64,000 nt of DNA from Nitratireductor sp. GISD-1A_MAKvit (GTDB taxonomy: Bacteria > Pseudomonadota > Alphaproteobacteria > Rhizobiales > Rhizobiaceae), in assembly GCF_040819555.1 (NCBI RefSeq), contig NZ_CP161920.1, forward strand, positions 2,789,001 through 2,853,000, given 5' to 3'. Of the stretch, positions 49,048 through 58,096 are shown piece after piece (the first letter of the stretch is position 1; each line of letters begins with the position of its first letter). Under the pieces are notes generated by a model, which worked only from the letters and a program-made list of their open reading frames with translations, was not told the DNA's origin and did not search any database. The translations under genes and the position numbers were made by a program.

Positions 49048-49793
49048 CAGACATCAAACCAGACTTGAACGGCCGGTTGGCTCTGGTCACCGGCGCATCA
49101 CGCGGCATCGGCTATTTTTTGGCAAAGGAACTTGCAGCCTGTGGCGCTCATGTGATCGCCGTGGCGCGCACCGTGGGCGGTCTTGAGGAACTCGATGATG
49201 AAATCAAGGCGGCCGGTGGCGAAGCCACTCTGGTTCCGCTTGACCTTACCGACATGGCCGGCATCGACCGGATCGGCGGAGCCATTCACGAGCGTTGGGG
49301 CAAACTCGACATCATGATCGCCAATGCTGGCGTGCTTGGCGTCATAGCGCCGCTTGGCCATGTCGAGGCAAAGGTGTTCGAGAAGGTCATGAACATCAAT
49401 GTCACCGCGACCTGGAGGCTCATCCGGACGGTGGACCCGCTGCTCAGGGCTTCGGATGCGGGCAGAGCGATCATCATGTCTTCTGGTGCAGCGCATTCGG
49501 CCCGTGCCTTCTGGGGTCCCTACGCGGCTTCCAAGGCGGCGGTGGAAGCGCTGACCCGCTCCTGGGCAGACGAGACCAAGAACATGCCGCTGCGTGTGAA
49601 CGCGGTGAACCCGGGGGCGACCCGTACTGCGATGCGTGCTCAGGCCATGCCGGGTGAGGATCCGGAGACATTGCCGCATCCTTCCGAGGTTGCAGCCCGA
49701 ATTCTTCCGCTTGCAAGCCCCGAACTGAAGGAAACGGGACAGATCTTCGACGTGAAGAAGAACCGCTTCACCCATTATCGCCTGCCCGAGTGA
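49044..49793 (+). CDS. SDR family oxidoreductase
   Basis: A 249-residue short-chain dehydrogenase: cofactor motif ALVTGASRGIGYFLA, NAG in MIANAGVLGVI, and catalytic Ser and Tyr-x3-Lys in IIMSSGAAHSA and GPYAASKAAVEA. It starts inside the purF stop (four-base overlap), so it is co-translated with purF, a pairing common in rhizobia. The substrate is unknown. Confidence 0.88.
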   Translation: MTDIKPDLNGRLALVTGASRGIGYFLAKELAACGAHVIAVARTVGGLEELDDEIKAAGGEATLVPLDLTDMAGIDRIGGAIHERWGKLDIMIANAGVLGVIAPLGHVEAKVFEKVMNINVTATWRLIRTVDPLLRASDAGRAIIMSSGAAHSARAFWGPYAASKAAVEALTRSWADETKNMPLRVNAVNPGATRTAMRAQAMPGEDPETLPHPSEVAARILPLASPELKETGQIFDVKKNRFTHYRLPE

Positions 49794-50001
49794 GGTGGGA
49801 ACCGAGGGCTTTTTCCTTCGGAGATCGAGATTGACCTGCCAGCCGCTTTCGTTACTTTTCACCGCGGCAGCGGACGCAGACGCCGCACCAACGAGGGGCC
49901 CGTAACGAGCTGCCGGTAAAAACGGCCTGCCAGTCGGAGCATAGATCAAATTTCCGGTGCTCTCGCCAATCGTTCGGAGCCCGGCACCTGGGAGACGCGG
50001 C

Positions 50002-50667
50002 ATGATTCTCGTCATGGAACTCATACTCTTGTGCGCCGCGTCGTGGATCGCGATGGCGGGGATCGTTCAGTACCGCCGCGGTGTCAGCTTTCACCAGGCA
50101 GCCCTTCACGCTCCACTCAAGCTTCTGCTGCGCATCAGTGACCGGGAGATTGACATCGCGCGCGGTGCTGATGCTCCCGTCATTTACGCGATCTGGCACC
50201 AGTCCCGGCTCGATCCCGCGACGATGCTTGCCCTGTTGCCGGACGACACGCTCCACATACTCGATGAAGGCTCGGCGAAGTCACCTTTTCTGGAGCCGTG
50301 GCGATCGCTTGCGCGCACCATAGCGTTCAATGCACACCATGTTTTCGTAAGCCGTCGTCTGGTCCGGCGCCTGAAGGGGAACGGTCGCCTTGCCGTGTAT
50401 CTGCCTGACGAGACCGATCCTGATACAAAGGCGTTTCGTCTGTTTCGCGCCGTGGCACGGATTGCCCTGAAAGCCGAGGCCCGGGTGGTGCCGGTCTACA
50501 TGGAACGGCGTGGCCTCATTCCCGCCCGTCATGTTCGCACGCTCCCCCCCATGACGATCGAAGAGCTGATCGCACGCGCGCAGCGCGATGACATGCGTGC
50601 TTCAGAGGCGCTTTTCGAACGCATGCTCGAAGTCCGGGCACCGGAAAAAAACACGGCGGAATCTTAA
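50002..50667 (+). CDS. PlsC-like lysophospholipid acyltransferase
   Basis: A 221-residue protein with an N-terminal membrane helix (MELILLCAASWIAMAGIV) and the acyltransferase HX4D motif in IYAIWHQSRLDPATML, followed by a VYLPDETDPDTK stretch in the place of the usual substrate motif. An acyltransferase role in lipid synthesis is likely, and pssA and psd are the divergent neighbours. I prefer ATG 50002 over a longer start at 49957. Confidence 0.8.
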   Translation: MILVMELILLCAASWIAMAGIVQYRRGVSFHQAALHAPLKLLLRISDREIDIARGADAPVIYAIWHQSRLDPATMLALLPDDTLHILDEGSAKSPFLEPWRSLARTIAFNAHHVFVSRRLVRRLKGNGRLAVYLPDETDPDTKAFRLFRAVARIALKAEARVVPVYMERRGLIPARHVRTLPPMTIEELIARAQRDDMRASEALFERMLEVRAPEKNTAES

Positions 50668-50706
50668 AAAACTGAACGGATTTGCCTGAAAACGGTGCCC
50701 CGCTTT

Positions 50707-51537
50707 TCAGCTTTTCGCCGGTTTGTCCGCGTTTTCGTCGCTTTTTTTCTCTTCCCTCTCGGCCCGCCTTGTATAGGCGCGCATGCTGAACACCAGGAAC
50801 ACGAGGTAGAAAAGCGTTGAAATCGTGAGCGTGAGCCAGGTGTAGCTCGTCAGAAGCAGAACATAGAGCGCAAGCCCCAGAATAAGTGGCAGAACATACT
50901 CTCGCCGAACGCGGCTTCCTGAACTCTTCCCCGAATAGACTGGAAGGCGGCTGACGAGAAGAAAGCCCACCAACACCGTGTAGGCGGAGGCGGACAGCGC
51001 CATCGTCAGATCCGGTGCAACACCCAGAAACCCCAGATAGACCGGCAGCAGAACCAGTGCAGCACCGGCCGGCGCTGGAACACCTACGAAATAATCCGTA
51101 TGCCAGGCGGGACGATCAGGGTCGTCAAGCATGACATTGAAGCGCGCCAGCCGCAGGCAACATGCAATGGCAAACAGAAGGGCTGCGATCCATCCAAGTG
51201 CGCCGGCCTTGTCGAGAACATAGGCGTAGAGCACCAGCGCTGGCGCCACGCCAAAATTCACAATGTCGGCGAGCGAATCCATTTGCGCGCCGAAATTCGA
51301 TGACGCCTTGAGCATGCGGGCCACGCGGCCATCCACCGCATCGAGAAAGGCGGCGATGAGGACCATGACCACGGCTGTCTCCACGCGCCCTTCGAATGCC
51401 AACCTGATTCCCGAAAGCCCGGCGCAAATGGCGAGAACCGTGATCAGGTTTGGCACCAGCATGCGCAGCGGAATTTCGCTGAACTTCGGCCCGCCTCCTC
51501 CGTGCGGCTCGAACGGTGGAAAGGGGCCTGCCATCAC
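50707..51537 (-). CDS. pssA: CDP-diacylglycerol-serine O-phosphatidyltransferase
   Basis: It makes phosphatidylserine from CDP-diacylglycerol and serine. The 276-residue membrane protein has the CDP-alcohol phosphotransferase motif in [16 protein letters not shown] and [15 protein letters not shown]. Hydrophobic helices follow and the tail is charged. It overlaps the psd stop by four bases; psd-pssA is the standard phosphatidylethanolamine pair. Confidence 0.95.
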   Translation of the reverse strand: MMAGPFPPFEPHGGGGPKFSEIPLRMLVPNLITVLAICAGLSGIRLAFEGRVETAVVMVLIAAFLDAVDGRVARMLKASSNFGAQMDSLADIVNFGVAPALVLYAYVLDKAGALGWIAALLFAIACCLRLARFNVMLDDPDRPAWHTDYFVGVPAPAGAALVLLPVYLGFLGVAPDLTMALSASAYTVLVGFLLVSRLPVYSGKSSGSRVRREYVLPLILGLALYVLLLTSYTWLTLTISTLFYLVFLVFSMRAYTRRAEREEKKSDENADKPAKS

Positions 51538-52232
51538 GAAACCCGCACGATCGGCTGCTTCAAACCGGTGTCAAAAACGGCCAGAACGCTTTCGCCACCG
51601 ACCGCCGTCTGGCCGATTGCCACCCGGGGAACAGCGCCCTCAGGCAGATAAACATCGACGCGTGAACCGAACCGGATCAGACCAAATCGTTCACCCACGG
51701 CAAGCTCGCCGGGGGCTTCGGCCCAACACACGATGCGTCGCGCCACGAGCCCAGCAATCTGCACCACCGGGACCGGGCCATGCGGACTTTCGATCACCAG
51801 TCCATTGCGCTCGTTTTCGGCGCTCGCCTTATCGAGCTCCGCATTCAGGAAGCGTCCCGGCCGGTGTTCGATGAGCGAGATCCGGCCACGCACCGGTGCA
51901 CGGTTGATATGGCAGGAAAAGACATTCATGAAGACGGAGATGCGCGTCATCTCCCCCTCGCCCATACCGAGCTCGGGCGGCGGAACAGCCGGCCCGACAA
52001 AGGAAATGACGCCATCAGCCGGTGCAATGACCAGACTGTCGTCCACCGGGGTCACCCGTTCGGGATCGCGGTAGAAATAGACGCACCATGCGGTGAGGAT
52101 CAGGCCAATCCAGAAAAGCGGTCCCCAGATGACACCAAGAATGATGGTGGCACCGGCGAAAGCCGCGATAAATGGATAACCTTCCCGGTGTATCGGCACG
52201 AAGGTCTTGCGGATCGTGTCAATCAGGCTCAT
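51534..52232 (-). CDS. psd: Phosphatidylserine decarboxylase proenzyme
   Basis: It makes phosphatidylethanolamine and self-cleaves to form a pyruvoyl cofactor. The 232-residue short-type protein has the membrane helices at ~20-50, conserved DGVISFVG (~80) and [14 protein letters not shown], and the Gly-Ser processing site in [15 protein letters not shown] (~190). The serine there becomes the pyruvoyl group. Confidence 0.95.
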   Translation of the reverse strand: MSLIDTIRKTFVPIHREGYPFIAAFAGATIILGVIWGPLFWIGLILTAWCVYFYRDPERVTPVDDSLVIAPADGVISFVGPAVPPPELGMGEGEMTRISVFMNVFSCHINRAPVRGRISLIEHRPGRFLNAELDKASAENERNGLVIESPHGPVPVVQIAGLVARRIVCWAEAPGELAVGERFGLIRFGSRVDVYLPEGAVPRVAIGQTAVGGESVLAVFDTGLKQPIVRVS

Positions 52233-52317
52233 CGACGGCCACTTTCAAATTGAATGAAGTAGCGGCCTTGGTAAAGGAAAGCGGCCTTTCCCGCAACGCG
52301 TGAGCTCCTCTCGCCTG

Positions 52318-54196
52318 TCAATAAGCAGGCGTGCGCCGCACCACCACACCCATCTCGTCGGTTTCGCGCGCCTTGCGCAGGCGCTCTTCGGCCTCGGTCG
52401 CCTCGCGCTGACGGTTCCACATTTCAGCGTAAAGCCCCCCGGCATCGAGAAGCTCCTCGTGCCTTCCCCGCTCGGCAATCTCGCCGCCCTTGAGCACGAT
52501 GATTTCGTCTGCATTGATGACCGTGGACAGGCGGTGCGCGATTACCAGCGTCGTGCGGCCGCGACTGACCGTATCCAGGGCTGCCTGGATTTCCTGCTCG
52601 GTATGCGTGTCGAGCGCCGAGGTGGCCTCGTCAAGCAACAGGATGGGCGGGGCCTTGAGTATGGTCCGGGCTATGGCAACACGCTGTTTCTCGCCGCCCG
52701 AAAGCTTTAGCCCACGCTCTCCAACCATGGTTTGATAGCCGTCTGGAAGGCTCTCGATGAATGGACCTATCTGTGCCATCTCGGCAGCCTTGCGCACCTC
52801 CGCCTCCGTCGCATCGGGACGGCCATAGCGGATGTTGTAGGCAATGGTGTCGTTGAAAAGGACCGTGTCCTGCGGGACCATGCCAATCGCCGCTCGCAGG
52901 CTCTTCTGTGTGACGTCTTTCACGTCCTGACCATCGATGGTGATTTGCCCGCTCTGGGCATCATAGAAACGGAAGAGGAGACGCGAAATGGTGGATTTTC
53001 CGGCGCCGGAGGGCCCAACCACGGCAACAGTTTTGCCCGCCGGGATCTCGAAATCGATCCCCTTCAGGATCGGGCGGTCCGGATCATAGGAAAAATGCAC
53101 ATTGTGAAACCGTACATCGCCCTGTTCAACCTGCAGCGGTTTGGCATCCGCCCTGTCGGTAACCTCCGCCCGGACATCGAGGAGATCGAACATCTGCTCG
53201 ATGTCGGTCAGCCCTTGGCGGATTTCCCGGTAAACGAACCCAATGAAATTGAGGGGGATGGAAAGCTGCATCAGCATGGCGTTGATAAAAACGAAGTCGC
53301 CGACGGTCTGCGATCCGCGCATGACTTCATAGGCCCGACAGCCCCATGGCTGCCGTCATGCCAAGACCGAGAATGACACCCTGCCCGAAATTGAGCCAGC
53401 CGAGTGAAGTCCATGTGCGGGTCGCGGCGTCCTCGTAGCGCTCCATCGAACGGTCAAACCGCCGGGCCTCCATGGCTTCATTGTTGAAGTATTTCACCGT
53501 CTCGAAGTTGAGCAGCGAATCGATGGCCTTGGTGTTGGCGTCCGTGTCGGAATCGTTCATCTGCCGGCGAATGCCGATACGCCAGTCACTCGCCTTGACG
53601 GTAAACCAGGTGTAGAGCCACACGGTTACGGCAATGATGACCACATAGATCCAGCCATAGGCGAAAGCGAAAATGCCCGCTGCCAGAAGAAATTCGAGCA
53701 GCGTGGGGATCGTGTTCAGGATCGTGAAGCGCACGATGGTGTCGATCCCCTTGGTGCCGCGCTCGATGATACGCGACAGCCCCCCGGTGCGCCTTTCCAG
53801 ATGGAAACGCAGCGACAGGTCATGCATGTGCACAAATGTGCGGTACGCAAGCTGCCGGACCGCGTGCTGCCCCACGCGGGCAAACAGGGCATCGCGCAGC
53901 TGATTGAAGCCGAGCTGGACAACCCGCACCACATTGTAGGCGACGACCAGCATGATCGGCCCTGCGAGCATTGCCGGGAGAAGTGCGGGAAGCTCCCCTT
54001 CGCCCGACAGCGTGTTGGTGGCCCATTTGTAGAAATAGGGAACGAAGACCAGAATGATCTTGGCCAGCACCAGAAAGACGGCTGCGACAACCACGCGACG
54101 CTGGAGCTCCGGTCGGTCGGATGGCCACATGTAGGGCCAGAGGTTTCGCAGGGTTGCGAGTGTGGACCCTTCGGCCGAAACGGTCTTATTGTTCAT
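52318..54196 (-). CDS. Atm1-type ABC exporter, frameshifted
   Basis: A homodimeric exporter: six membrane helices in the N-terminal half (start MNNKTVSAEGSTLATL at 54196) and a nucleotide-binding domain with Walker [13 protein letters not shown], signature LSGGEKQRVAIAR, Walker B LLLLDEATSALD and HRLSTV. The family exports glutathione-linked metals or sulfur species. The frame breaks at 53334-53336: coding-strand CTGTCGGGCCTATG should be CTG TCG GCC TAT, giving LSAYEVMRGSQTVGDFVF. Corrected length is 625 residues. The start overlaps the ArsR gene by 11 bases, so the two are one operon. Confidence 0.92.
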
Positions 54197-54545
54197 CGGT
54201 TTCGGCCTCCTGCCGCATCTGCTTTTTTTCCTTGGCATCAACACATGTGTGAACCAGCCCGGCCAGGCTGGACGAAAGAGCCTTGAGCGCCACCGTATTG
54301 ACTTCGTAACGCGAGCTCTGCCGCTCTGGCCGCACATGCACCAGCCCCGCCTCAACCAGCACTTTCAGATGCTGTGAGACCGTTGACTGTGCCAGATCCA
54401 GATGATGCACCACATCCTTGCAGCAGCAGGCATCGAAGCCGGAGAGATGCTGCAGGATTTTTACCCTTGCGGGATGAGACAAAGCACTGAAGCCGCGGAA
54501 CATGCGGTTGTCAGAGCAACAGGTATCGGGAGATTGAGGGGGCAC
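54186..54545 (-). CDS. ArsR family transcriptional regulator
   Basis: A 119-residue winged-helix repressor: helix-turn-helix DLAQSTVSQHLKVLVEAGLV and wing VRPERQSSRYEV. Cysteines occur in DTCCSDN (~8-9) and as a triplet in FDACCCKDVV (~40-42), the place where family metal or thiol sensors bind. Its stop overlaps the exporter start, so it probably controls that exporter and itself. The inducer, metal, arsenic, persulfide or redox, cannot be chosen from sequence. Confidence 0.88.
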   Translation of the reverse strand: MPPQSPDTCCSDNRMFRGFSALSHPARVKILQHLSGFDACCCKDVVHHLDLAQSTVSQHLKVLVEAGLVHVRPERQSSRYEVNTVALKALSSSLAGLVHTCVDAKEKKQMRQEAETDEQ

Positions 54546-54626
54546 GGCGCAACACCTTCTATCGTTAATCGACGATATACGATGAAAGGTGTTGCCGATG
54601 CAATGCCTGGCCGGCTGTCTTTTCAG

Positions 54627-56294
54627 CTATTCCGAAGTTTCGGGCGTTACCACCTGATCCTGGATCGCTTCCATATCAGCGGGCTCGCCTTGATCCGAGC
54701 TTTCGGGAACGGTGAAGACCTGCCCTGGCCAGATCCGGTCCGGATCTTCGATCTGGTCCTGATTTGCAAGATACAGAGTGGTGTACCGAATGCCACGGCC
54801 ATAGACACGCCGTGAAATGTGCCACAGCGTATCACCCCGACGAATAATCACGGACCCTTCCACCGGAGAGAGCCTGGGAGCGACCGTGTCACTCTCTGCC
54901 ATCGCGTCGTCAGACCCGGGCTCTGCTTCCCCAGGCGCAGTTTCGCTCACACGAGCTTCCTCGCCGTCTACCAGATCTGCGCTTGCAGCATCACCACCCG
55001 AAGCGATGTCAACTTCTTCGGCGGAGCTGTTCTCTTGCTGTGCGTCCGGCGTTTTCGGTGCTTCCGGTGTTGCAACTGCGGACAGTTTCTCTCCGCTGGA
55101 TCGCGTGAACGGCACTGCAGCGCGCGCCATGACGCTACGGCCATCCTCGGAAAGCATGTCGGCACGAACGATATAATCGCCAACGGGCAATTCGCGTCTG
55201 GCCTCGACGAGAAAACGGCCGTTTGGCGTGGCGATGGTTTCACCAAGCAGGGTGTTGTTGGCATAGACACGCACCACGCGCCCCGGGCTTGTGGCACCGG
55301 CAACGAAGATTTCGCCACCGTCTATCTCGACAGCCTCTATGAAGAGCTCACCGCCGTTTTCCGTGGCCGGCTCGCTCTCCGTCGCGGTTTCAGTAGCATT
55401 TGCCTCGGTTTCGTCGGTTTCACGCTGAACGGATACCGAGGGCTCGGTCCGCTCTACGTCATGCGTTTCCTTCTCAGCCGGGGATGTATCAGGCTCCGGC
55501 TCCACCGCCTGGGCCTGTGCGGGCTCCGATACCTCTGCCTGCAAGGTCTCTTCAGAGGCCGTCCCATCCGGTGCTTCTGTTGCCGGCGTGGCTTCTGCGC
55601 TTTCCTCCGCGGCCGGGGAAGAGGGTGTCTGGGCCTCCGGAACAGTGATCAGGCGGCTGGGTTCACCTGGTTGATCGACGAGAGCAAGGACCTGCCCCGT
55701 TTCTGAATCCGGAACCGTAACAATCGCTGTTTCAAGGGAAGTCGCAACCAGATTGTCTGGCGTCGTGGCGCGCAGGACGATCTGATAATCGCCCGGTTCC
55801 AGCGGATTGTCCAAAACAGCCGCGAAATCCCCCGATGGGCCGCTGGTCGCCATGCCTATGACTGTCGCCCCGTTGACGATTTCCACCCGGGCGTTGGGCG
55901 CCGACCGCCCGGCGATGACCATGGAACCGTCGGGCTCGACGCGCACAATGTCGAATGATGGCGGATCGATGGTTTCGGCATTCGCCTCCTCATTCGGCAC
56001 CAGACCCGGTTCGGTCTGGCGAGCCTCTGCCGGCTGCCTATCGACGGTCTCTTCCGCCGGCTCATCATTCCTGGTCGGATCTTCTTGTGAGGATACGGTC
56101 TCGCGTCCCTCCTTGCCGCCGGCCACCCTGGGGCCTGCAGGTTCCTTCTGGTCGTCCTGCGGCGACGTGATGGCGACAGGCGCAGGCTGCCGCCCATCGA
56201 ACGCACCAAGAATGTATGCCGCTCCAAGCCCCGCAATGACGGCGCCCGAGAGGAAGAGAAGCCCCGTTTTAGGTGTCAAGCCCATATAACCCAC
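54627..56294 (-). CDS. LysM-domain protein with two internal repeats
   Basis: A 555-residue membrane-anchored or exported protein. It has an N-terminal membrane segment (LLFLSGAVIAGLGAAYILGA), then a long acidic low-complexity stretch rich in Glu, Ala, Pro and Thr. Two related Ig-like units sit at about residues 115-175 (MVIAGRSAPNARVEIVNG) and 310-380 (IFVAGATSPGRVVRVYAN). A C-terminal LysM domain (SVIIRRGDTLWHISRRVYG) binds peptidoglycan. It is probably a cell-wall anchor or regulator. Divergent from the LOG gene. Confidence 0.85.
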   Translation of the reverse strand: MGYMGLTPKTGLLFLSGAVIAGLGAAYILGAFDGRQPAPVAITSPQDDQKEPAGPRVAGGKEGRETVSSQEDPTRNDEPAEETVDRQPAEARQTEPGLVPNEEANAETIDPPSFDIVRVEPDGSMVIAGRSAPNARVEIVNGATVIGMATSGPSGDFAAVLDNPLEPGDYQIVLRATTPDNLVATSLETAIVTVPDSETGQVLALVDQPGEPSRLITVPEAQTPSSPAAEESAEATPATEAPDGTASEETLQAEVSEPAQAQAVEPEPDTSPAEKETHDVERTEPSVSVQRETDETEANATETATESEPATENGGELFIEAVEIDGGEIFVAGATSPGRVVRVYANNTLLGETIATPNGRFLVEARRELPVGDYIVRADMLSEDGRSVMARAAVPFTRSSGEKLSAVATPEAPKTPDAQQENSSAEEVDIASGGDAASADLVDGEEARVSETAPGEAEPGSDDAMAESDTVAPRLSPVEGSVIIRRGDTLWHISRRVYGRGIRYTTLYLANQDQIEDPDRIWPGQVFTVPESSDQGEPADMEAIQDQVVTPETSE

Positions 56295-56388
56295 GCTTTT
56301 CCGTTCCCGACTGGCTGTAGCGCTTTTTCCTCCTGCCTACAAGAAAAAGCCCTTAACCTCTTGACCGCAACGGTAACCCATACAAGCA

Positions 56389-57009
56389 ATGGACACCATG
56401 AAAACCATCGAGTCGGTATGCGTGTATTGCGGTTCGAGCAATGGACGCAATGCAATTCATTTCCAGGCTGGGCTGACGCTGGGGCGCGGGCTTGGCGAGG
56501 CCGGGATTCGGCTGGTCTACGGTGCCGGCACCAGAGGCATCATGGGCGCGGTTGCGCGCGGCACGATGGAGGCCGGCGGCAAAGTGACGGGGATCATTCC
56601 CCGCTTTCTCATCCGGCGCGAAGCCAATGAGGTGGACCTGGCCGAGCTCGATGAACTCATCGTGACCGACGACATGCACCAGCGCAAACACGCCATGTTT
56701 GAACGAGCCGATGCGTTTGTCGCCCTGCCAGGAGGGATCGGAACGCTGGAAGAGATTGTCGAGATCATGACCTGGGCGCAGCTCGCCCGCCATGAAAAGC
56801 CAATGGTCTTTGCCAATGTCGGCGGCTTCTGGAACCCGCTTCTGACCTTGATCGATCATATGAAGCAGGAAGGCTTCGTACACTCCGATCATCGGGTTCG
56901 TCCGATCGTGGTGGATCATGCGGAAGCCATCGTTCCCGCCATCCTGGCAGCTGCAACTGAAGACAGGTCGTCAAACGGGGAAGATCCGGCAGTCATTGAC
57001 CGGATGTGA
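56389..57009 (+). CDS. LOG family protein, putative nucleotide phosphoribohydrolase
   Basis: A 206-residue Rossmann-fold enzyme. The signature PGGIGTLEEIVEIMTWAQL and the N-terminal VCVYCGSSNG are both present. LOG proteins release free bases, including cytokinins, from nucleoside 5'-monophosphates; in bacteria the physiological nucleotide is often unclear. An ATG three codons on (56398) is also possible. Confidence 0.88.
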   Translation: MDTMKTIESVCVYCGSSNGRNAIHFQAGLTLGRGLGEAGIRLVYGAGTRGIMGAVARGTMEAGGKVTGIIPRFLIRREANEVDLAELDELIVTDDMHQRKHAMFERADAFVALPGGIGTLEEIVEIMTWAQLARHEKPMVFANVGGFWNPLLTLIDHMKQEGFVHSDHRVRPIVVDHAEAIVPAILAAATEDRSSNGEDPAVIDRM

Positions 57010-57046
57010 GACGCAATCGCTCTCTGGACTGGTGGGGCCGGGCATC

Positions 57047-57985
57047 TTATCCGGTGGGGGCGCCCTGCCTCTTTGCCCGACGCGCCTCCCGCAGCATCGA
57101 CCAGCTGTATAGCGCGAGCGCTGCCCAGATGAGCGCAAACGCCACGGCCTTGACGCCGCCAAACGGCTCCTTGAACACAAACACGGCAATCAGGAAGATC
57201 ATGGTTGGCGCGGTGTATTGCATGATGCCGATGGTGGAATACCGCAGAAGCTTGGCGCCCATCGCAAACAGGATGAGCGGTATTGCAGTGACCGGACCAC
57301 AGCCGATGAGAAGCGCGACATCCCCCGGGCTGGAGAGCGAGAAATGCGATGCGCCTGATGCTGCCACCCAGATGAGGTAACCCAGAGCGGGCAGCGCAAG
57401 AATCATGACTTCGAGAAAAAATCCCTGGCTCGGTCCGATGGGAAGCGTTTTGCGCAAGATCCCATAGGCCGCAAAGCTGAATGCAAGGCTGAGCGACACC
57501 CAGGGCAGTCCACCCGCATCAGTGGTCAGGATCAACACGGCAAGGCCTGCAAGGCAAACCGCGGCGATCTGATAGCGGTTCAGGCGTTCGCCGAGGAACA
57601 GCGCCGCCATGGCAATGCTGACAAGCGGGTTGATGTAGTAACCGAGTGCCGTTTCGACAGCCCGGTCGACAGCGATCGCCCAGACATAAATGCCCCAATT
57701 GACCGAGATGATCGCCGCCGTGAGCGCTGCCATCAACAATGTGCGAGGCGAACGAATGGCCTGTCGAATGTCGGCCGTGCGGCCCAAAACATAGAGAATG
57801 ATGGCCGCCACCGGGACGGACCACAAAACCCTGTGCGCCACCACCTCCATCGCCGGAACATGGGAAACAAGCTTCATGTAGAGCGGCAGAAAACCCCACA
57901 TGCCATAGGCCGACAGTGCAAAAAAGAACCCGCGCATGGCATCGTCACGCCCGCGTTCAAGAGGTTTTTCCACTACTTCAGACAT
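57047..57985 (-). CDS. EamA family transporter RarD-like
   Basis: An inner-membrane permease of the drug/metabolite transporter superfamily with ten helices in two EamA repeats. The RarD hallmarks RGFFFALSAYGMWGFLPLYMK-type N-terminus and YYINPLVSIAMAALFLGERL in the middle are present. The 312-residue start at 57985 (MSEVVEKPLERG) is preferred to a longer frame. RarD is named for chloramphenicol sensitivity, but natural substrates are not known. Confidence 0.85.
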   Translation of the reverse strand: MSEVVEKPLERGRDDAMRGFFFALSAYGMWGFLPLYMKLVSHVPAMEVVAHRVLWSVPVAAIILYVLGRTADIRQAIRSPRTLLMAALTAAIISVNWGIYVWAIAVDRAVETALGYYINPLVSIAMAALFLGERLNRYQIAAVCLAGLAVLILTTDAGGLPWVSLSLAFSFAAYGILRKTLPIGPSQGFFLEVMILALPALGYLIWVAASGASHFSLSSPGDVALLIGCGPVTAIPLILFAMGAKLLRYSTIGIMQYTAPTMIFLIAVFVFKEPFGGVKAVAFALIWAALALYSWSMLREARRAKRQGAPTG

Positions 57986-58096
57986 GATCTTCCCAAGGGA
58001 CGTTCCGGCAAAGGCGGCAGGCAGTCCCACCCTGTCACAAAGCCGGGGTTCAACGCCATTGCAATGTATTGGTCCAGCAATCCTGGCGGGAAGCGG

